Origin: Fibrobacterota bacterium
Lineage (GTDB): Bacteria; Fibrobacterota; Chitinivibrionia; Chitinivibrionales; Chitinispirillaceae
Assembly: GCA_023436145.1 (NCBI GenBank)
Contig: JAEZKP010000071.1
Coordinates: 1 to 64,000, forward strand
Direction: 5' to 3'
DNA length: 64,000 bases
In this document: positions 35,091-44,541 of the stretch, in pieces
Numbering within the stretch: the stretch's first letter is position 1
Layout: every line of letters starts with the position of its first letter
Program-made: the position numbers and the translations under genes
The notes under the pieces: generated by a model
Seen by the model: only the letters and a program-made list of their open reading frames with translations
Database searches by the model: none
Told to the model about the DNA's origin: nothing

Positions 35091-35830
35091 ATATAGAATT
35101 CGACCATCTCTGCTTTTCCAGAGGTAATCGTTTGATTCTCAATAATCTCAGTTTCCATGTCAACAGCAGCGAAGCTATCGCCATATTGGGAGGCAGCGGT
35201 GAAGGCAAAACCACTATTCTGCGTCTACTTATGCGTCTTCTCAAACCGGACTGTGGAAGAATACTAATCGATGGTGAAGATATTACAAATAAAACAGAAG
35301 AAGAACTACGCCCTATCCGCCGCAAATTCACCATCGTTTTTCAGGATGGCGCTCTTTTTGATTCACTTACGGTAAAAGAGAATGTGGCCTTCTATATGAG
35401 GGAATATACCAGAATGAATGAAGAGGAAATCGAGAACAATGTCCGTAAACTTCTGGGTTTTGTAGGGGTTGAACACGCAATTAATCTGATGCCTGAGGAA
35501 CTAAGCGGTGGAATGCAACGCCGGGTGGCCATCGCCAGAGCTCTTGCGGTACAAAAACCACTCATGTTTTTATACGATGAACCAACCAGCGACCTCGATC
35601 CTCTCAGCGCTGCCAGAATCCGTGAGCTTATTCTTAATCTCACTAACTCCGAACGGGGCTTTATTGTGGTGACTCATGAAATCCTCGATGCTCTCAAACT
35701 GGCTCATCGCTTTATGTTCCTCAAAGGAGGCTCTATTCTTTTTGATGGCAATAAAGAACAGTTTCTTCACACAGATCTCAAAGAGCTCCGCACTTTTCTT
35801 GGTGACTGGAATGAGGAGATCAGAAAATAA
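35087..35830 (+). CDS. mlaF: MlaF-type ATP-binding protein
   Basis: 247 residues. Walker A GGSGEGKTT, Q-loop FQDGALFDSLTVKENV (the GALFDSLTV segment is characteristic of the Mla/TTG2A branch), signature ELSGGMQRRVAIARAL and Walker B MFLYDEPTSDLDP. It is the ATPase of the Mla lipid transporter, translationally coupled to both mlaE (4-bp overlap) and mlaD (1-bp overlap). Confidence 0.93.
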   Translation: MNIEFDHLCFSRGNRLILNNLSFHVNSSEAIAILGGSGEGKTTILRLLMRLLKPDCGRILIDGEDITNKTEEELRPIRRKFTIVFQDGALFDSLTVKENVAFYMREYTRMNEEEIENNVRKLLGFVGVEHAINLMPEELSGGMQRRVAIARALAVQKPLMFLYDEPTSDLDPLSAARIRELILNLTNSERGFIVVTHEILDALKLAHRFMFLKGGSILFDGNKEQFLHTDLKELRTFLGDWNEEIRK

Positions 35831-36714
35831 TGTACGAATATCAAAAAAAAATTACCTGGTCATCTCTTAAAGCCGGTATTGTTATCACCATCGCTTTGGC
35901 TGTCCTCTTTGGCACAGTTTTTTTCTCCGGAAATCTCGCCTCTCTTTTTACTTCAAAGTTCAACCTGATCACCAGGATCTCAAATGTCCAGGGGTTACGA
36001 ACCGGTGCACCGGTCTGGCTCTTCGGGGTAGAGGTTGGCGTAGTAGAAAAAATAACCATCAACAGCAGCGGCACCTATGTGAAAATCTCCATTCAACGGA
36101 AATATCTCTCCAATATCTATAAAAATGCACACACTAATATTATGACCATGGGTATACTGGGGGATAAATTTGTGGAAGTTTATCCCGGGGACAGCTCCAA
36201 TACCCAGATAAACCCTGGTGATACCATCTCTGGTGAAATCAACATCGGTTTCGAACAACTGCTCTCTCTGAGTGCTTCCATTATGGTTCAGCTTGACAGC
36301 ACCATATCAAAGCTTGAAATTCTGATCAGCACAGTCCTTAACCCCCAGGGATCTGTGGGCAAGTTCATCTCCGATCCCTCACTTTACAACAACTTAAACG
36401 AAAGCATCAACTCCCTTACCAGTTTAGCCCGCAGCATCTACAACTCCAAAGGCTCCTTTTCTAAACTCATGAAAGACACCTCCCTTTATCATAACCTTAA
36501 TTCTGCATCTTCAGAATTTGCAGCTCTGATTAACCAGGTGGATCAATCTATTCAAAACGGAAGTGTTGCTGGCGCACTCCTCAATGATGGTACTCTCGCT
36601 GCCGATGTTAAAGAGACTATCAATTCCTTGAGATCGGTAGCTGAATCAATGAATCAAATTCTCTCCGAAATTAAAGCTAATCCTGACAAATACTTTAAAT
36701 TTGAACTTTTTTAA
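35830..36714 (+). CDS. mlaD: MlaD-type MCE-domain protein
   Basis: 294 residues. An N-terminal membrane helix (about 12-35) and an MCE domain (about 38-120) with LITRISNVQGLRTGAPVWLFGVEVGVVEKI. A periplasmic helical tail follows with two related segments (GSVGKFISDPSLYNNLN and GSFSKLMKDTSLYHNLN), as in many MCE proteins. It delivers lipid between the membranes. It is the last gene of mlaEFD here; the mlaB and mlaC counterparts are not adjacent. Confidence 0.9.
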   Translation: MYEYQKKITWSSLKAGIVITIALAVLFGTVFFSGNLASLFTSKFNLITRISNVQGLRTGAPVWLFGVEVGVVEKITINSSGTYVKISIQRKYLSNIYKNAHTNIMTMGILGDKFVEVYPGDSSNTQINPGDTISGEINIGFEQLLSLSASIMVQLDSTISKLEILISTVLNPQGSVGKFISDPSLYNNLNESINSLTSLARSIYNSKGSFSKLMKDTSLYHNLNSASSEFAALINQVDQSIQNGSVAGALLNDGTLAADVKETINSLRSVAESMNQILSEIKANPDKYFKFELF

Positions 36715-36834
36715 AATTCAACAAAATTGACCAAACCAGATCAGGGCTGCCGGAATGTAATTTTTATTATTTAGGCCTGCCCGGTAACTGTCCTCTATTT
36801 CCAGACAAACCGAGGATGGATCGAGATATGATTT

Positions 36835-37755
36835 ATGGTGTTTGAGATATTACTGGCGGTTGCTGAAATCCTGGGTATGTTCACTGTAGGTGCTATAGCC
36901 CGAATCACAGGCAGAATTAATGATCAGGACATAGACAGGTGGTCTAAACTCATCCTAGACTTTCTTCTTCCGGCGTTCATCTTTAATTCAATAATCAATA
37001 GCTTCCAGATCGAACGGCTTAATGAACTCTGGCCATTACCGCTTCTGGGTCTCGGTCTGGTTGTTTACGGAACGATTGGCGGAATACTGTTAAGATTCGG
37101 TTTATGCTCAACTGATAAAAGAGACCACCGTTCTTTCATACATTTCTGTGCCGTAAATAATTCCACTTATCTCCCTATCGTAATTGTCCGCAATATTTTT
37201 GGAGAAACCACTCTGGCTAACCTTTTTTTCTTCAATTTTGGAACAATAATAGGCATATGGACTATCGGAATTGCCATACTGGGTGCAGGAAATCTGAAAA
37301 CCGGTATCAGAAATGTACTCACTCCTAACCTGGTTTCCATAATCGCAGCATTTGCTCTGGTTATCACAGGTACGCACCTTTTCATTCCTCCGCTTGTCAA
37401 TAATATTATTCGTCAAACCGGTTCTGCTGCAGTTCCTTTGATGTTAATCTTAATCGGAGCCACTCTGACCAGTCGTGAAGCCTTCAGAATCTCCTGGCCG
37501 GTTATTTACATCTCTATAGTTCGACTGATAATATTACCGGCAGTTGCTATTTTCACCCTTAGCCTTCTTCCAATCTCCAGTGAAGTCTATTCCATTGCGG
37601 TGATAGTGGCTTTAATGCCGGTTGCGGTTTCTTCGGCAATAACTTTCCGCAGATATGGAGGCAATCCCGGTTATGCCGCAAGTACGGCTCTGGTTACCAC
37701 CATTCTATCCATTCTTACCGTGCCTGCCGCTCTGCTTATTCTGTTTGGTAAATAA
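36835..37755 (+). CDS. Auxin efflux carrier (AEC) family transporter
   Basis: 306 residues with about ten membrane helices in two inverted halves, as in the AEC/Mem_trans family (PF03547). Recognisable segments are LILDFLLPAFIFNSI (helix 2), AVNNSTYLPIVIVRNIFG and VALMPVAVSSAITFRRYGGNP in the C-terminal half. Bacterial members are proposed exporters or uniporters of organic acids; the substrate is unknown. The ATG at 36835 has only a weak ribosome binding site. It lies about 107 bp before hisS. Confidence 0.8.
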   Translation: MVFEILLAVAEILGMFTVGAIARITGRINDQDIDRWSKLILDFLLPAFIFNSIINSFQIERLNELWPLPLLGLGLVVYGTIGGILLRFGLCSTDKRDHRSFIHFCAVNNSTYLPIVIVRNIFGETTLANLFFFNFGTIIGIWTIGIAILGAGNLKTGIRNVLTPNLVSIIAAFALVITGTHLFIPPLVNNIIRQTGSAAVPLMLILIGATLTSREAFRISWPVIYISIVRLIILPAVAIFTLSLLPISSEVYSIAVIVALMPVAVSSAITFRRYGGNPGYAASTALVTTILSILTVPAALLILFGK

Positions 37756-37862
37756 AGGTTTACCCCATACTCCCCCAAAACATACCTTTTTTTCTAATTC
37801 AGCTCATCTCCGGAGTGTATTTTTAATGGTTTGCTGCTTTAATTTTTCTTAAAGGAGTTCTG

Positions 37863-39149
37863 ATGGCTGTTTTATCTGGTCCTAAAGGGACCCGTGATTT
37901 TTATCCGGAAGAGATGTCTTTTCAACAGTTTATTTTTTCATCCTGGAAAAAAACCTGCCAACGATACGGGTTTGAGTACTATGAAGCACCAATGTTTGAG
38001 CATCTGGAAATCTACACCCAGAAATCCGGTGAAGAGATCGAAAAACAGCTCTATACCTTCAAAGATAAAGCAGAACGTACGATGGCATTACGGCCCGAGT
38101 TGACACCTTCACTGGCCAGGATGGTGGCTGCAAAGGGAAACGCGCTTAAGCGCCCGGTGCGCTGGTACTCTATCCCAAGGCTTTTTCGCTACGAGAAAAT
38201 GCAACGAGGACGGCTGAGAGAATTTTTCCAGTTAAACATGGATATTCTGGGAGTGGAGGATGTAAGCGCAGATGCAGAGCTTATCTCTGCGGTCATCGAT
38301 ATGATGCGGGATCTGGGGTTCACCGCTGATGATTTTAAAGTAAGAATCTCCAGCAGGACTCTTCTGGAGGAACTCTTCACGGCTTCTGGCCTTGACAATA
38401 AATCCTTCTCTGAGCTTTATGCTCTACTTGATAGAAAAAATAAGATCAGTGAACAGGAGTACATCGACGAACTCAGCACTATTATCCCAGGTGAAGAACT
38501 ACGGAAAAAATTTCTGGCTATCTTCGCATCCGATTCTCTCGAGCAGATCCAACAGAATACAGGAGAAACCCCTGCACTTAATAATCTGAAACAGCTGTTC
38601 GCACTTCTGAACACCTATGGCTTTTCCAGTTTTGTAACCTTTGACATTGGTATTGTGAGAGGATTAGCCTATTACACCGGAATTGTGTTCGAAGTTTTCG
38701 ATATTAAAAAAAGCATGCGCGCTATTGCAGGAGGTGGGCGCTACGACAAACTGGTCCAATTATATGGAGGCCCGTCAACTCCAGCAGTAGGATTCGCAGC
38801 AGGAGATGTGGTGCTGGGTGACCTGCTTAAGGAGAAGGGTCTTGTACCGCCTCTGTCTGCGCGAAGTCAAGTATTTCTGGTAGCGTTAGGTGACAGTGAA
38901 TTAAAGGATCTAATAATTCTTGCCCAGAAAATCCGCTCTGAAGGCTTCTCATGTGAATTCCCCCTCAGAATCACTAATATCGGTAAACAACTGAAAACTG
39001 CCAATGCAGCCAGATCCCGCATCACCATTTTTGTAGGTGGAGAAGAGGCAAAAGAAGGCAAATTCCGCTGCAAAGATATGTCAAGTGGCAGTGAAGAGCT
39101 GGTGGATCAGAAGGAGATTATTGATTTTCTTCACAAACAACTTGATTGA
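37863..39149 (+). CDS. hisS: Histidyl-tRNA synthetase
   Basis: 428 residues, a normal length for a class II HisRS. Near the start is GPKGTRDFYPEE, motif 2 is FRYEKMQRGRLREFFQLNMDILG, the histidine A signature is GLAYYTGIVFEVFD and motif 3 is AGGGRYDKL ... PAVGFAAG. The C-terminal anticodon-binding domain covers about residues 335-425. It charges tRNA-His. AAGGAG lies 5 nt before the ATG. A degenerate heptad repeat starts at the stop codon. Confidence 0.96.
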   Translation: MAVLSGPKGTRDFYPEEMSFQQFIFSSWKKTCQRYGFEYYEAPMFEHLEIYTQKSGEEIEKQLYTFKDKAERTMALRPELTPSLARMVAAKGNALKRPVRWYSIPRLFRYEKMQRGRLREFFQLNMDILGVEDVSADAELISAVIDMMRDLGFTADDFKVRISSRTLLEELFTASGLDNKSFSELYALLDRKNKISEQEYIDELSTIIPGEELRKKFLAIFASDSLEQIQQNTGETPALNNLKQLFALLNTYGFSSFVTFDIGIVRGLAYYTGIVFEVFDIKKSMRAIAGGGRYDKLVQLYGGPSTPAVGFAAGDVVLGDLLKEKGLVPPLSARSQVFLVALGDSELKDLIILAQKIRSEGFSCEFPLRITNIGKQLKTANAARSRITIFVGGEEAKEGKFRCKDMSSGSEELVDQKEIIDFLHKQLD

Positions 39150-39203
39150 TTTCAGATCTCAGATTTCAGATTTTTGATTTTGGGATTGAGATCGAGATTA
39201 GGA
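39150..39203. repeat. Degenerate heptanucleotide repeat after hisS
   Basis: About four units close to TTTCAGA (39150-39177) run into shorter TTGAGA/TTAGGA-like units. A 10-mer in this region, GATTTTGGGA (39176-39185), recurs exactly at 47154-47163 upstream of ilvD in a similar heptad stretch. It fills the gap between the convergent hisS and FliT-like genes. Confidence 0.5.
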
Positions 39204-39584
39204 TTAGCTGCGTCTTTGAGAAGAATAGGCAAGAGCAGCTTTTGATGAACCATGCAGACCTGACAGCTCTTGCCTTATACTTTTCATATTATTAGAAATT
39301 TTTTCACTTATTCTACTGTCCAAAGAGATTATAAATCTGATCAGATCACTTATCTCATTTTTTAGTTGAATATATTCCATTGGATCTGCTGTATTCGCTT
39401 TTTTCAACCTGGTATACTCTGCTTCCTTACGATATATCTCTTTTAGCAGATTTTCCCTGGTCCTGAGAGAATCCTCCAGGGTTTCTTCATTGAAATTATC
39501 CACCAGAAGTATTGATACCTGCTTTATAGAACCGTAAAGATCCTTGATCTGTTTCAAGGTTTCTATAGTCGTTGCAGAACTCAT
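39204..39584 (-). CDS. FliT/FlgN-like flagellar chaperone candidate
   Basis: 126 residues, predicted mostly helical (LREN-, KEAEYTRLKKA-, QLKNEISDLIRFIISLDSRI-type amphipathic helices), with no signal peptide. Sequence alone does not identify it. The position directly after fliS (1-bp gap) in a fliD-fliS-x operon is that of fliT, the FliD export chaperone, and the size fits. Alternative: an unrelated coiled-coil flagellar accessory protein. Confidence 0.55.
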   Translation of the reverse strand: MSSATTIETLKQIKDLYGSIKQVSILLVDNFNEETLEDSLRTRENLLKEIYRKEAEYTRLKKANTADPMEYIQLKNEISDLIRFIISLDSRISEKISNNMKSIRQELSGLHGSSKAALAYSSQRRS

Positions 39585-39585
39585 T

Positions 39586-39999
39586 TTACACCGCCATTGA
39601 TTTCAGTTTAAAATCATCAACCGCTTCATTTTTAGTTTTTTGAGCCGCTTCTGCCCAGGCACCTCTTAACGATTCCAGATATCCCAGCACTTCAGTTATC
39701 TTCTCTTTCTTATTCTTTACGCTTGCTTCTACCATGCAACGGAGCATATAATCGTATAAGTTAAACAGATTACGTGCTATATCCCCCACATCCAGTTTTA
39801 ATGCACTTAAAAGTTCGGTTATAGCATCCTGAACTTTAAATATGTGCTTTGTTCTTTCCTCCAGTAAATGACGATCGTCGAATTTTTCCAGAGCCAATTT
39901 ACAATTCATTATCGCTATATCGTAGGCGATCAGAATGAGTCTACCCTGATCTGCTGTATCCACATTGGCAGTCTTATAAGCATTGTACCCCTGTTTCAT
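39586..39999 (-). CDS. fliS: FliS, flagellin export chaperone
   Basis: 137 residues. Family pattern: YKTANVDTADQGRLILIAYDIAIMNCKLAL at residues 7-36 and RNLFNLYDYMLRCMVEASVKN at about 80-100, with the helical bundle plan of FliS. It binds flagellin in the cytoplasm and prevents premature polymerisation. It lies 21 bp after fliD, in the standard order. Confidence 0.94.
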   Translation of the reverse strand: MKQGYNAYKTANVDTADQGRLILIAYDIAIMNCKLALEKFDDRHLLEERTKHIFKVQDAITELLSALKLDVGDIARNLFNLYDYMLRCMVEASVKNKKEKITEVLGYLESLRGAWAEAAQKTKNEAVDDFKLKSMAV

Positions 40000-40020
40000 A
40001 ATTGCCTCCCCTTTTTTCAG

Positions 40021-41985
40021 TTATTGATACAGAAAAGATGATGAAGTCATTTGAGAACCCTGTGTCTTCATCTGACTCATCGCCTGTTCCATAGCACTGA
40101 ACTGCTTTACCAATCTTAATCTGTATTTTTCAATTCTATCTTCAAGCTTCAATATCCGTTCATCGGTATATTTAATGCTTCTTCGCCAAGATTCCTGGCG
40201 CAATGCTACTGTTCCTTCTGATCCATCGGTTAGTTTCTTTATATTCTCATCAAGAATAGCCGCGAGTCCTTTGGAAAAAGTGAATGTTGCACTTCCTGCT
40301 CCAATAGTACCCGCAGGTGCGGTCAGAGAAAGGCCACTTGCCGGCCCATCAGAGAAAGTGATAATATCACCTGTGCGGGCATCTGAAGTGAACCATTCAG
40401 AAGAACCCTGCAATTGTATGCGAAAATGTTGTGCATCAACTTCCTCCAGAATATAAACACCCGATTTGGTATCCTTAGTGGTTCTTCCCATGGAAATACC
40501 GGGATTATCCGAAACACCTGTAGTAGTAAAGAGCCGCACTACTTCATCAAACCCGTTTTCCAGAGCTTTATTAAACATCTCATCATCGATCTTATATTCA
40601 CCAGTTGCAGTATCAGTTTTTAAGCCGATAAGAGTAAAACTGGTATATGTACCCTCAAAGGTATCGAATCTCTGCTGAAAGAAAGATTTAAGCTGGGAAA
40701 CTATACTGGCAGTGGTAGAGTCTCCTACCAGAGCTCCATCAGAACTTTTCTCATCATCAGGGTTTGCATGTTTAGTGCTGTCTTTTGAAAAACGTAACAG
40801 GGCATTATATGCATCGATCAATTCCTGGAATTTCTTTTTAATCCCATCGTTATCACGAGCCAATTCAACCTTAACTGCTTTATCGGCAGTTACGCTGTGA
40901 AGCTCAAAAGTGGCACCTGTTACAAAACCGGAAGCAGAATTTTTATCTGATGCCATGAAAACATCTTCAATACTGAAATAGGCATCCTTACCAGTTGAAA
41001 GTACCCCCGCACCCTCATCTCCAATAACCGAAACAGATAAAGCATGAGCAGATGTCCCGATGTTTATAGCATTCAGAGCCAGACGCGAAGTCCCGGTCAC
41101 TTTGTCGGATATCAGAAGATTTCCAGATTCATCAAAGGAAGCATCCACCATTCCATGGAATGCTTTACTTATCTCTTCAAGAAATCCATCTACAGTATCT
41201 CCGGCTTTTTTAACTATAGTTGCGCTTATGGCCCGTCCATCGTGATCAAAACCATCGATAGTTATGCTTTGTCCGGCAGCCAGCGCTTCATATTCAGACC
41301 TGAGATCAGCCGCACTGCTGAGCTGTTGACTGATATTTCCTTTATCACCATCAGCATTCATGATAATTCCCAGATCCTGCAGTGTCGATCCTGAAATATC
41401 ACGATATTCTATTCCACTGCTTCCGCTGTCTTTACTTGATATCACTAACCGGTAGTCTGTTTCACTGACCTTCAGAACAGAAGCCGAAACACCAATCTTG
41501 TTCCCGTCAGCATCCGTAGCATTATTAATCTTTAATCTTAAATCCTGAATTGTATCATCATCATCAACTGTTATGGAAACACCATCAATACTGATATCCC
41601 CAACTCCTATACCCATACTGGATAATGAATCAGTCTGGCTGGTAATCTTGCCTGCAGAACTGATCATCTTCTCGTTGGCAGCCAGCTGAAAAACCCGCAC
41701 GTCATACTGAGCATCAACGCTACCGGTTCCCCCCTTTATGGTGACTGCTTTCTCATCAGAACTTTTAGAGGTGAAAAGATCAAATGAACTTACTTTGGAA
41801 AGAGCGTTAGCTTTCGAGCGGAGATCAGAGAGCAATGATTTGAATTTTGAGTATGCGTCAATCTTTACCTGGTAGGCTTTTTTCTCTTTCTCTACCTTGG
41901 TAACCTTCTGCCTTTCCAGTTCTACCAGAGAATCAATGATATACTGGGTATCAATTCCGGACGGCCCATTAATAGAGATTCCCAT
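40021..41985 (-). CDS. fliD: FliD, flagellar filament cap protein
   Basis: 654 residues. The N-terminal D0 region (GPSGIDTQYIIDSLVELERQKV) and C-terminal coiled coil (YTDERILKLEDRIEKYRLRLVKQFSAMEQAMSQMKTQGSQMTSS) are diagnostic. The middle contains flagellin-IN-type motifs (about 120-190, DDDDTIQDLRLKINNA). It caps the filament and folds incoming flagellin. It is first in fliD-fliS-(FliT-like), behind a sigma-28-like promoter. Confidence 0.95.
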   Translation of the reverse strand: MGISINGPSGIDTQYIIDSLVELERQKVTKVEKEKKAYQVKIDAYSKFKSLLSDLRSKANALSKVSSFDLFTSKSSDEKAVTIKGGTGSVDAQYDVRVFQLAANEKMISSAGKITSQTDSLSSMGIGVGDISIDGVSITVDDDDTIQDLRLKINNATDADGNKIGVSASVLKVSETDYRLVISSKDSGSSGIEYRDISGSTLQDLGIIMNADGDKGNISQQLSSAADLRSEYEALAAGQSITIDGFDHDGRAISATIVKKAGDTVDGFLEEISKAFHGMVDASFDESGNLLISDKVTGTSRLALNAINIGTSAHALSVSVIGDEGAGVLSTGKDAYFSIEDVFMASDKNSASGFVTGATFELHSVTADKAVKVELARDNDGIKKKFQELIDAYNALLRFSKDSTKHANPDDEKSSDGALVGDSTTASIVSQLKSFFQQRFDTFEGTYTSFTLIGLKTDTATGEYKIDDEMFNKALENGFDEVVRLFTTTGVSDNPGISMGRTTKDTKSGVYILEEVDAQHFRIQLQGSSEWFTSDARTGDIITFSDGPASGLSLTAPAGTIGAGSATFTFSKGLAAILDENIKKLTDGSEGTVALRQESWRRSIKYTDERILKLEDRIEKYRLRLVKQFSAMEQAMSQMKTQGSQMTSSSFLYQ

Positions 41986-42022
41986 AACCTTTATCTCCTT
42001 ATAATTCTGTTCCTCATTAAGA

Positions 42023-42050
42023 ATATCGGCATGTTCAATTCAAACCTTTA
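42023..42050 (-). promoter_or_regulatory. Sigma-28-like promoter of fliD
   Basis: On the minus strand AAAGGTTT (the first bases of TAAAGGTTT), 11 bp and GCCGATAT resemble the FliA consensus. It ends 37 bp upstream of the fliD ATG. The -35 box carries one extra G compared with TAAAGTTT. Confidence 0.68.
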
Positions 42051-42126
42051 TCATTATTATTAAACATGAGTTATACCCTACCATGTTCGGATTCAGTAGA
42101 TTACAGAGAATAGCCGTATTCTGAAA

Positions 42127-43236
42127 TCAATGTTTAACTGTACCTTTTTCTTCTATTTCTATAAAAGGAGAATCAGTAGACTCGGTTTTTACGGTGAATT
42201 TAAAGGTGGTTCTGGGCACATCCTTTTCCCCTTCAATCCAGATTCTACCCCCAAGCGCTTCAATTGCCATTTTGCTGAAGGTTAAACCCAAACCAAAATT
42301 CTGCCCCTGAATAACCGTGGCAGTTTTGTTAGTCCCGAAAAACTTATCAAACACCGCTTCTCTATATTCCTCAGGAATGTAGGAGCCATCATTGGAAATT
42401 GAGACTGTAAGCAGATCACTCTCACCTTTTTCAAAACAAACTTTTACCGGTATATCAGGAAAAGAGAATCGCAATGCGTTAGCCACAATATTGCAGATAA
42501 TTCGCAGAAAAAGATCTTTATCAGTACTGATCTCTGTTTCCGGATCGATCCTGTATTCTATTTCCAGGGGGGTAAAAAGAAGTAAAGCGTTTTCTACCTG
42601 CTGTTTCAAGGCAAATCTGGTTCTTCTTGCAGATAAAGTACCTTTTTCAAAAGTGGTAACTCCCAGAATATTTCCAATCATCATCTGTATACGTTGAATG
42701 CCGTTGTTAGCAGTTTCAAAGAGCCGCTTCTGTATAGGAGAAAGCTGGTCTATGGTATCCTGCAATACCTCAACTGCTCCGGAGATACATTGCAAAGGGT
42801 TCTTGAGATCATGAATAACCATATCGATATAAAGATCTTTAACCTGTTCAATACGCTTTTTCTCCAATGCAGTAGCAGCGATTCTATAAAAAGCGCGATG
42901 ATCAAAAGGTTTGGTCATGAAATCCAAAGCCCCTCTTTTCATACATATAAGACCGACCTCCAGCCTGTCATGAGAAGTAAACATTATAACCTGAACATGA
43001 CGGTTTCTCTCCTTTATCATAGGTAACAATTCAGGACCGCTCAACCCTCTCCCCAGATTGACATCAAGCAATACTATATCCACACTGGGATTAGTTTCTA
43101 TATAGTGGAGTCCCTCTTCTGCGCTAAGCGCATAATCAGCCTTGAATCCATCAAGCTCAAGAAGCCCGCAAACGCCTGTACATATTGACAATTCATCATC
43201 AATCAGCAATACATGAGGAACAAAGTTTTTATCCAT
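42127..43236 (-). CDS. Hybrid response regulator / histidine kinase
   Basis: 369 residues. An N-terminal receiver domain (about 8-120) has the phospho-acceptor Asp58 in DIVLLDVNLG and acidic pair DD at 13-14. A kinase module follows: the H box has His142 in MVIHDLKNPLQ, the N box is NIVANALRFS, and the G box contains LGLTFSKMAIEALGG. No membrane segment is present, so it is a soluble relay protein. Its phosphorylation partner is not adjacent. It lies divergent to nothing obvious and upstream of the fliD promoter on the same strand. Confidence 0.88.
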   Translation of the reverse strand: MDKNFVPHVLLIDDELSICTGVCGLLELDGFKADYALSAEEGLHYIETNPSVDIVLLDVNLGRGLSGPELLPMIKERNRHVQVIMFTSHDRLEVGLICMKRGALDFMTKPFDHRAFYRIAATALEKKRIEQVKDLYIDMVIHDLKNPLQCISGAVEVLQDTIDQLSPIQKRLFETANNGIQRIQMMIGNILGVTTFEKGTLSARRTRFALKQQVENALLLFTPLEIEYRIDPETEISTDKDLFLRIICNIVANALRFSFPDIPVKVCFEKGESDLLTVSISNDGSYIPEEYREAVFDKFFGTNKTATVIQGQNFGLGLTFSKMAIEALGGRIWIEGEKDVPRTTFKFTVKTESTDSPFIEIEEKGTVKH

Positions 43237-43573
43237 TATTTCTCCTGGGATCCAAATTTCCCGAAAACAGTTTATAATCTGCCAGACGGTCCTGTTTCTA
43301 TGAGCTCGCCTAAATTTTTCTACCCGGATTCCTTTAAAACAGAATATTATAACATTATTTAAACAGAATACGCACTAATAAAGATGTCAAAAAACAAAAA
43401 CATCGGCAAAAAACATTGAGAGATCTGTCTTTTCAGGAATTCCCATATCGAAGGTCTGGTGTTTAAGTGTCCCATCTCCCCCAAAATATGGTGGCTGTGG
43501 TTGTGTCAGGAATCTGATTACTAATTTCAGAAATTTTGGATTCTGTTACTTAAAAGTGTTTGTTTTCTTAAAT
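43237..43573. other. Intergenic region, no gene seen
   Basis: About 340 bp between the CDF transporter and the kinase gene, both on the minus strand. No open frame of note, no tRNA-like sequence and no strong hairpin was found. Promoter elements for the kinase gene presumably lie in its upper part. Confidence 0.5.
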
Positions 43574-44488
43574 TCAGGAATTATTTCCAGGATGATAGTG
43601 CACGTAAACTCTCCTGACTAATTCAATCTCTCTGTAAATACTGTTCTCCACCTCGGTAGCTATTGCATCACCCTGGAAAACCGGTAATGTTCCCGGTATA
43701 CATATTGTAATATTTATCACCAGATATGGACCGAACCGATGAGCATAAATCTCTTCCACCGATTTTATACTTTTAATAGGAGTAATAATCTTTCGGATCT
43801 GCTTATCCAGAATTTCACCAGGAACAGTATCCATCAACTCTTCTGAAGATTCCCTCAAGATTTCTATTCCGGTTTTCAGAATAATAAGCGCCACAATACT
43901 TCCAGCCAGCGGGTCTGCCCAACTGTAACCAAGCCAGTTCATCGCAATACCTGCAGCAACACCTGCAGATGCAAAAATATCATTTCGGTGATCATAGGAC
44001 AGTGCAAGAACTGCAGTATTAACTGTCTTCTCACCTGTAGATTTGGTATATAAGTAAAGAATAAACTTGTAACAAATGGTGAATAAAGCGGTGATAAGGG
44101 TAAATTTCTGCATCGAGGATTCTACTACCACATGAGCAGTAAACAACTCGTATGCCCTGTTTACAGAATCCCAGAAAATTGCTACTGCAGTGGTAATAAC
44201 AAATGCCCCGATAACCACTGCAGATATGCTTTCCATCTGATGATGCCCGTATGGATGTTCCCGGTCCGCAGGTTTGCTTGATAGGCGGGCGAATATCTTG
44301 ACTACAATATAATTTACCACATCAGATGTGGAATTGACACCATCAGCCAGAAGAGCACGGCTGTTTCCCACTATTCCCACAACGATTTTCAGAACAGCCA
44401 GAAAAAGATTGCTGAAAAGTCCTATATTTATGGCATTATTGATTTTTGATTCACGGTCGGACTTTTCCGCAATCGCCGGGACTTCCAT
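43574..44488 (-). CDS. Cation diffusion facilitator (CDF) family transporter
   Basis: 304 residues, six membrane helices. It has the family pattern: LLADGVNSTSDVVNYIVV (helix 2 metal-site Asp pair), HPYGHHQMESISAVVIGAF, and YDHRNDIFASAGVAAGI (helix 5 HxxxD). A C-terminal cytoplasmic ferredoxin-like dimer domain covers about 210-300. It exports Zn, Fe, Mn or similar divalent ions in exchange for protons. The exact metal is not predictable by eye. It is the third gene after ilvD and gmhA, with a 53-bp gap. Confidence 0.9.
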   Translation of the reverse strand: MEVPAIAEKSDRESKINNAINIGLFSNLFLAVLKIVVGIVGNSRALLADGVNSTSDVVNYIVVKIFARLSSKPADREHPYGHHQMESISAVVIGAFVITTAVAIFWDSVNRAYELFTAHVVVESSMQKFTLITALFTICYKFILYLYTKSTGEKTVNTAVLALSYDHRNDIFASAGVAAGIAMNWLGYSWADPLAGSIVALIILKTGIEILRESSEELMDTVPGEILDKQIRKIITPIKSIKSVEEIYAHRFGPYLVINITICIPGTLPVFQGDAIATEVENSIYREIELVRRVYVHYHPGNNS

Positions 44489-44541
44489 TATTTCCCCTCT
44501 CGACTCATGTAATAGCAGTTCTGCACTGCTCTATACTGGAT

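Noticed and set aside
39204..39584. Firm assignment as fliT
   Set aside because: Only size, helicity and position support it; no family motif is clear, so no gene symbol is given.
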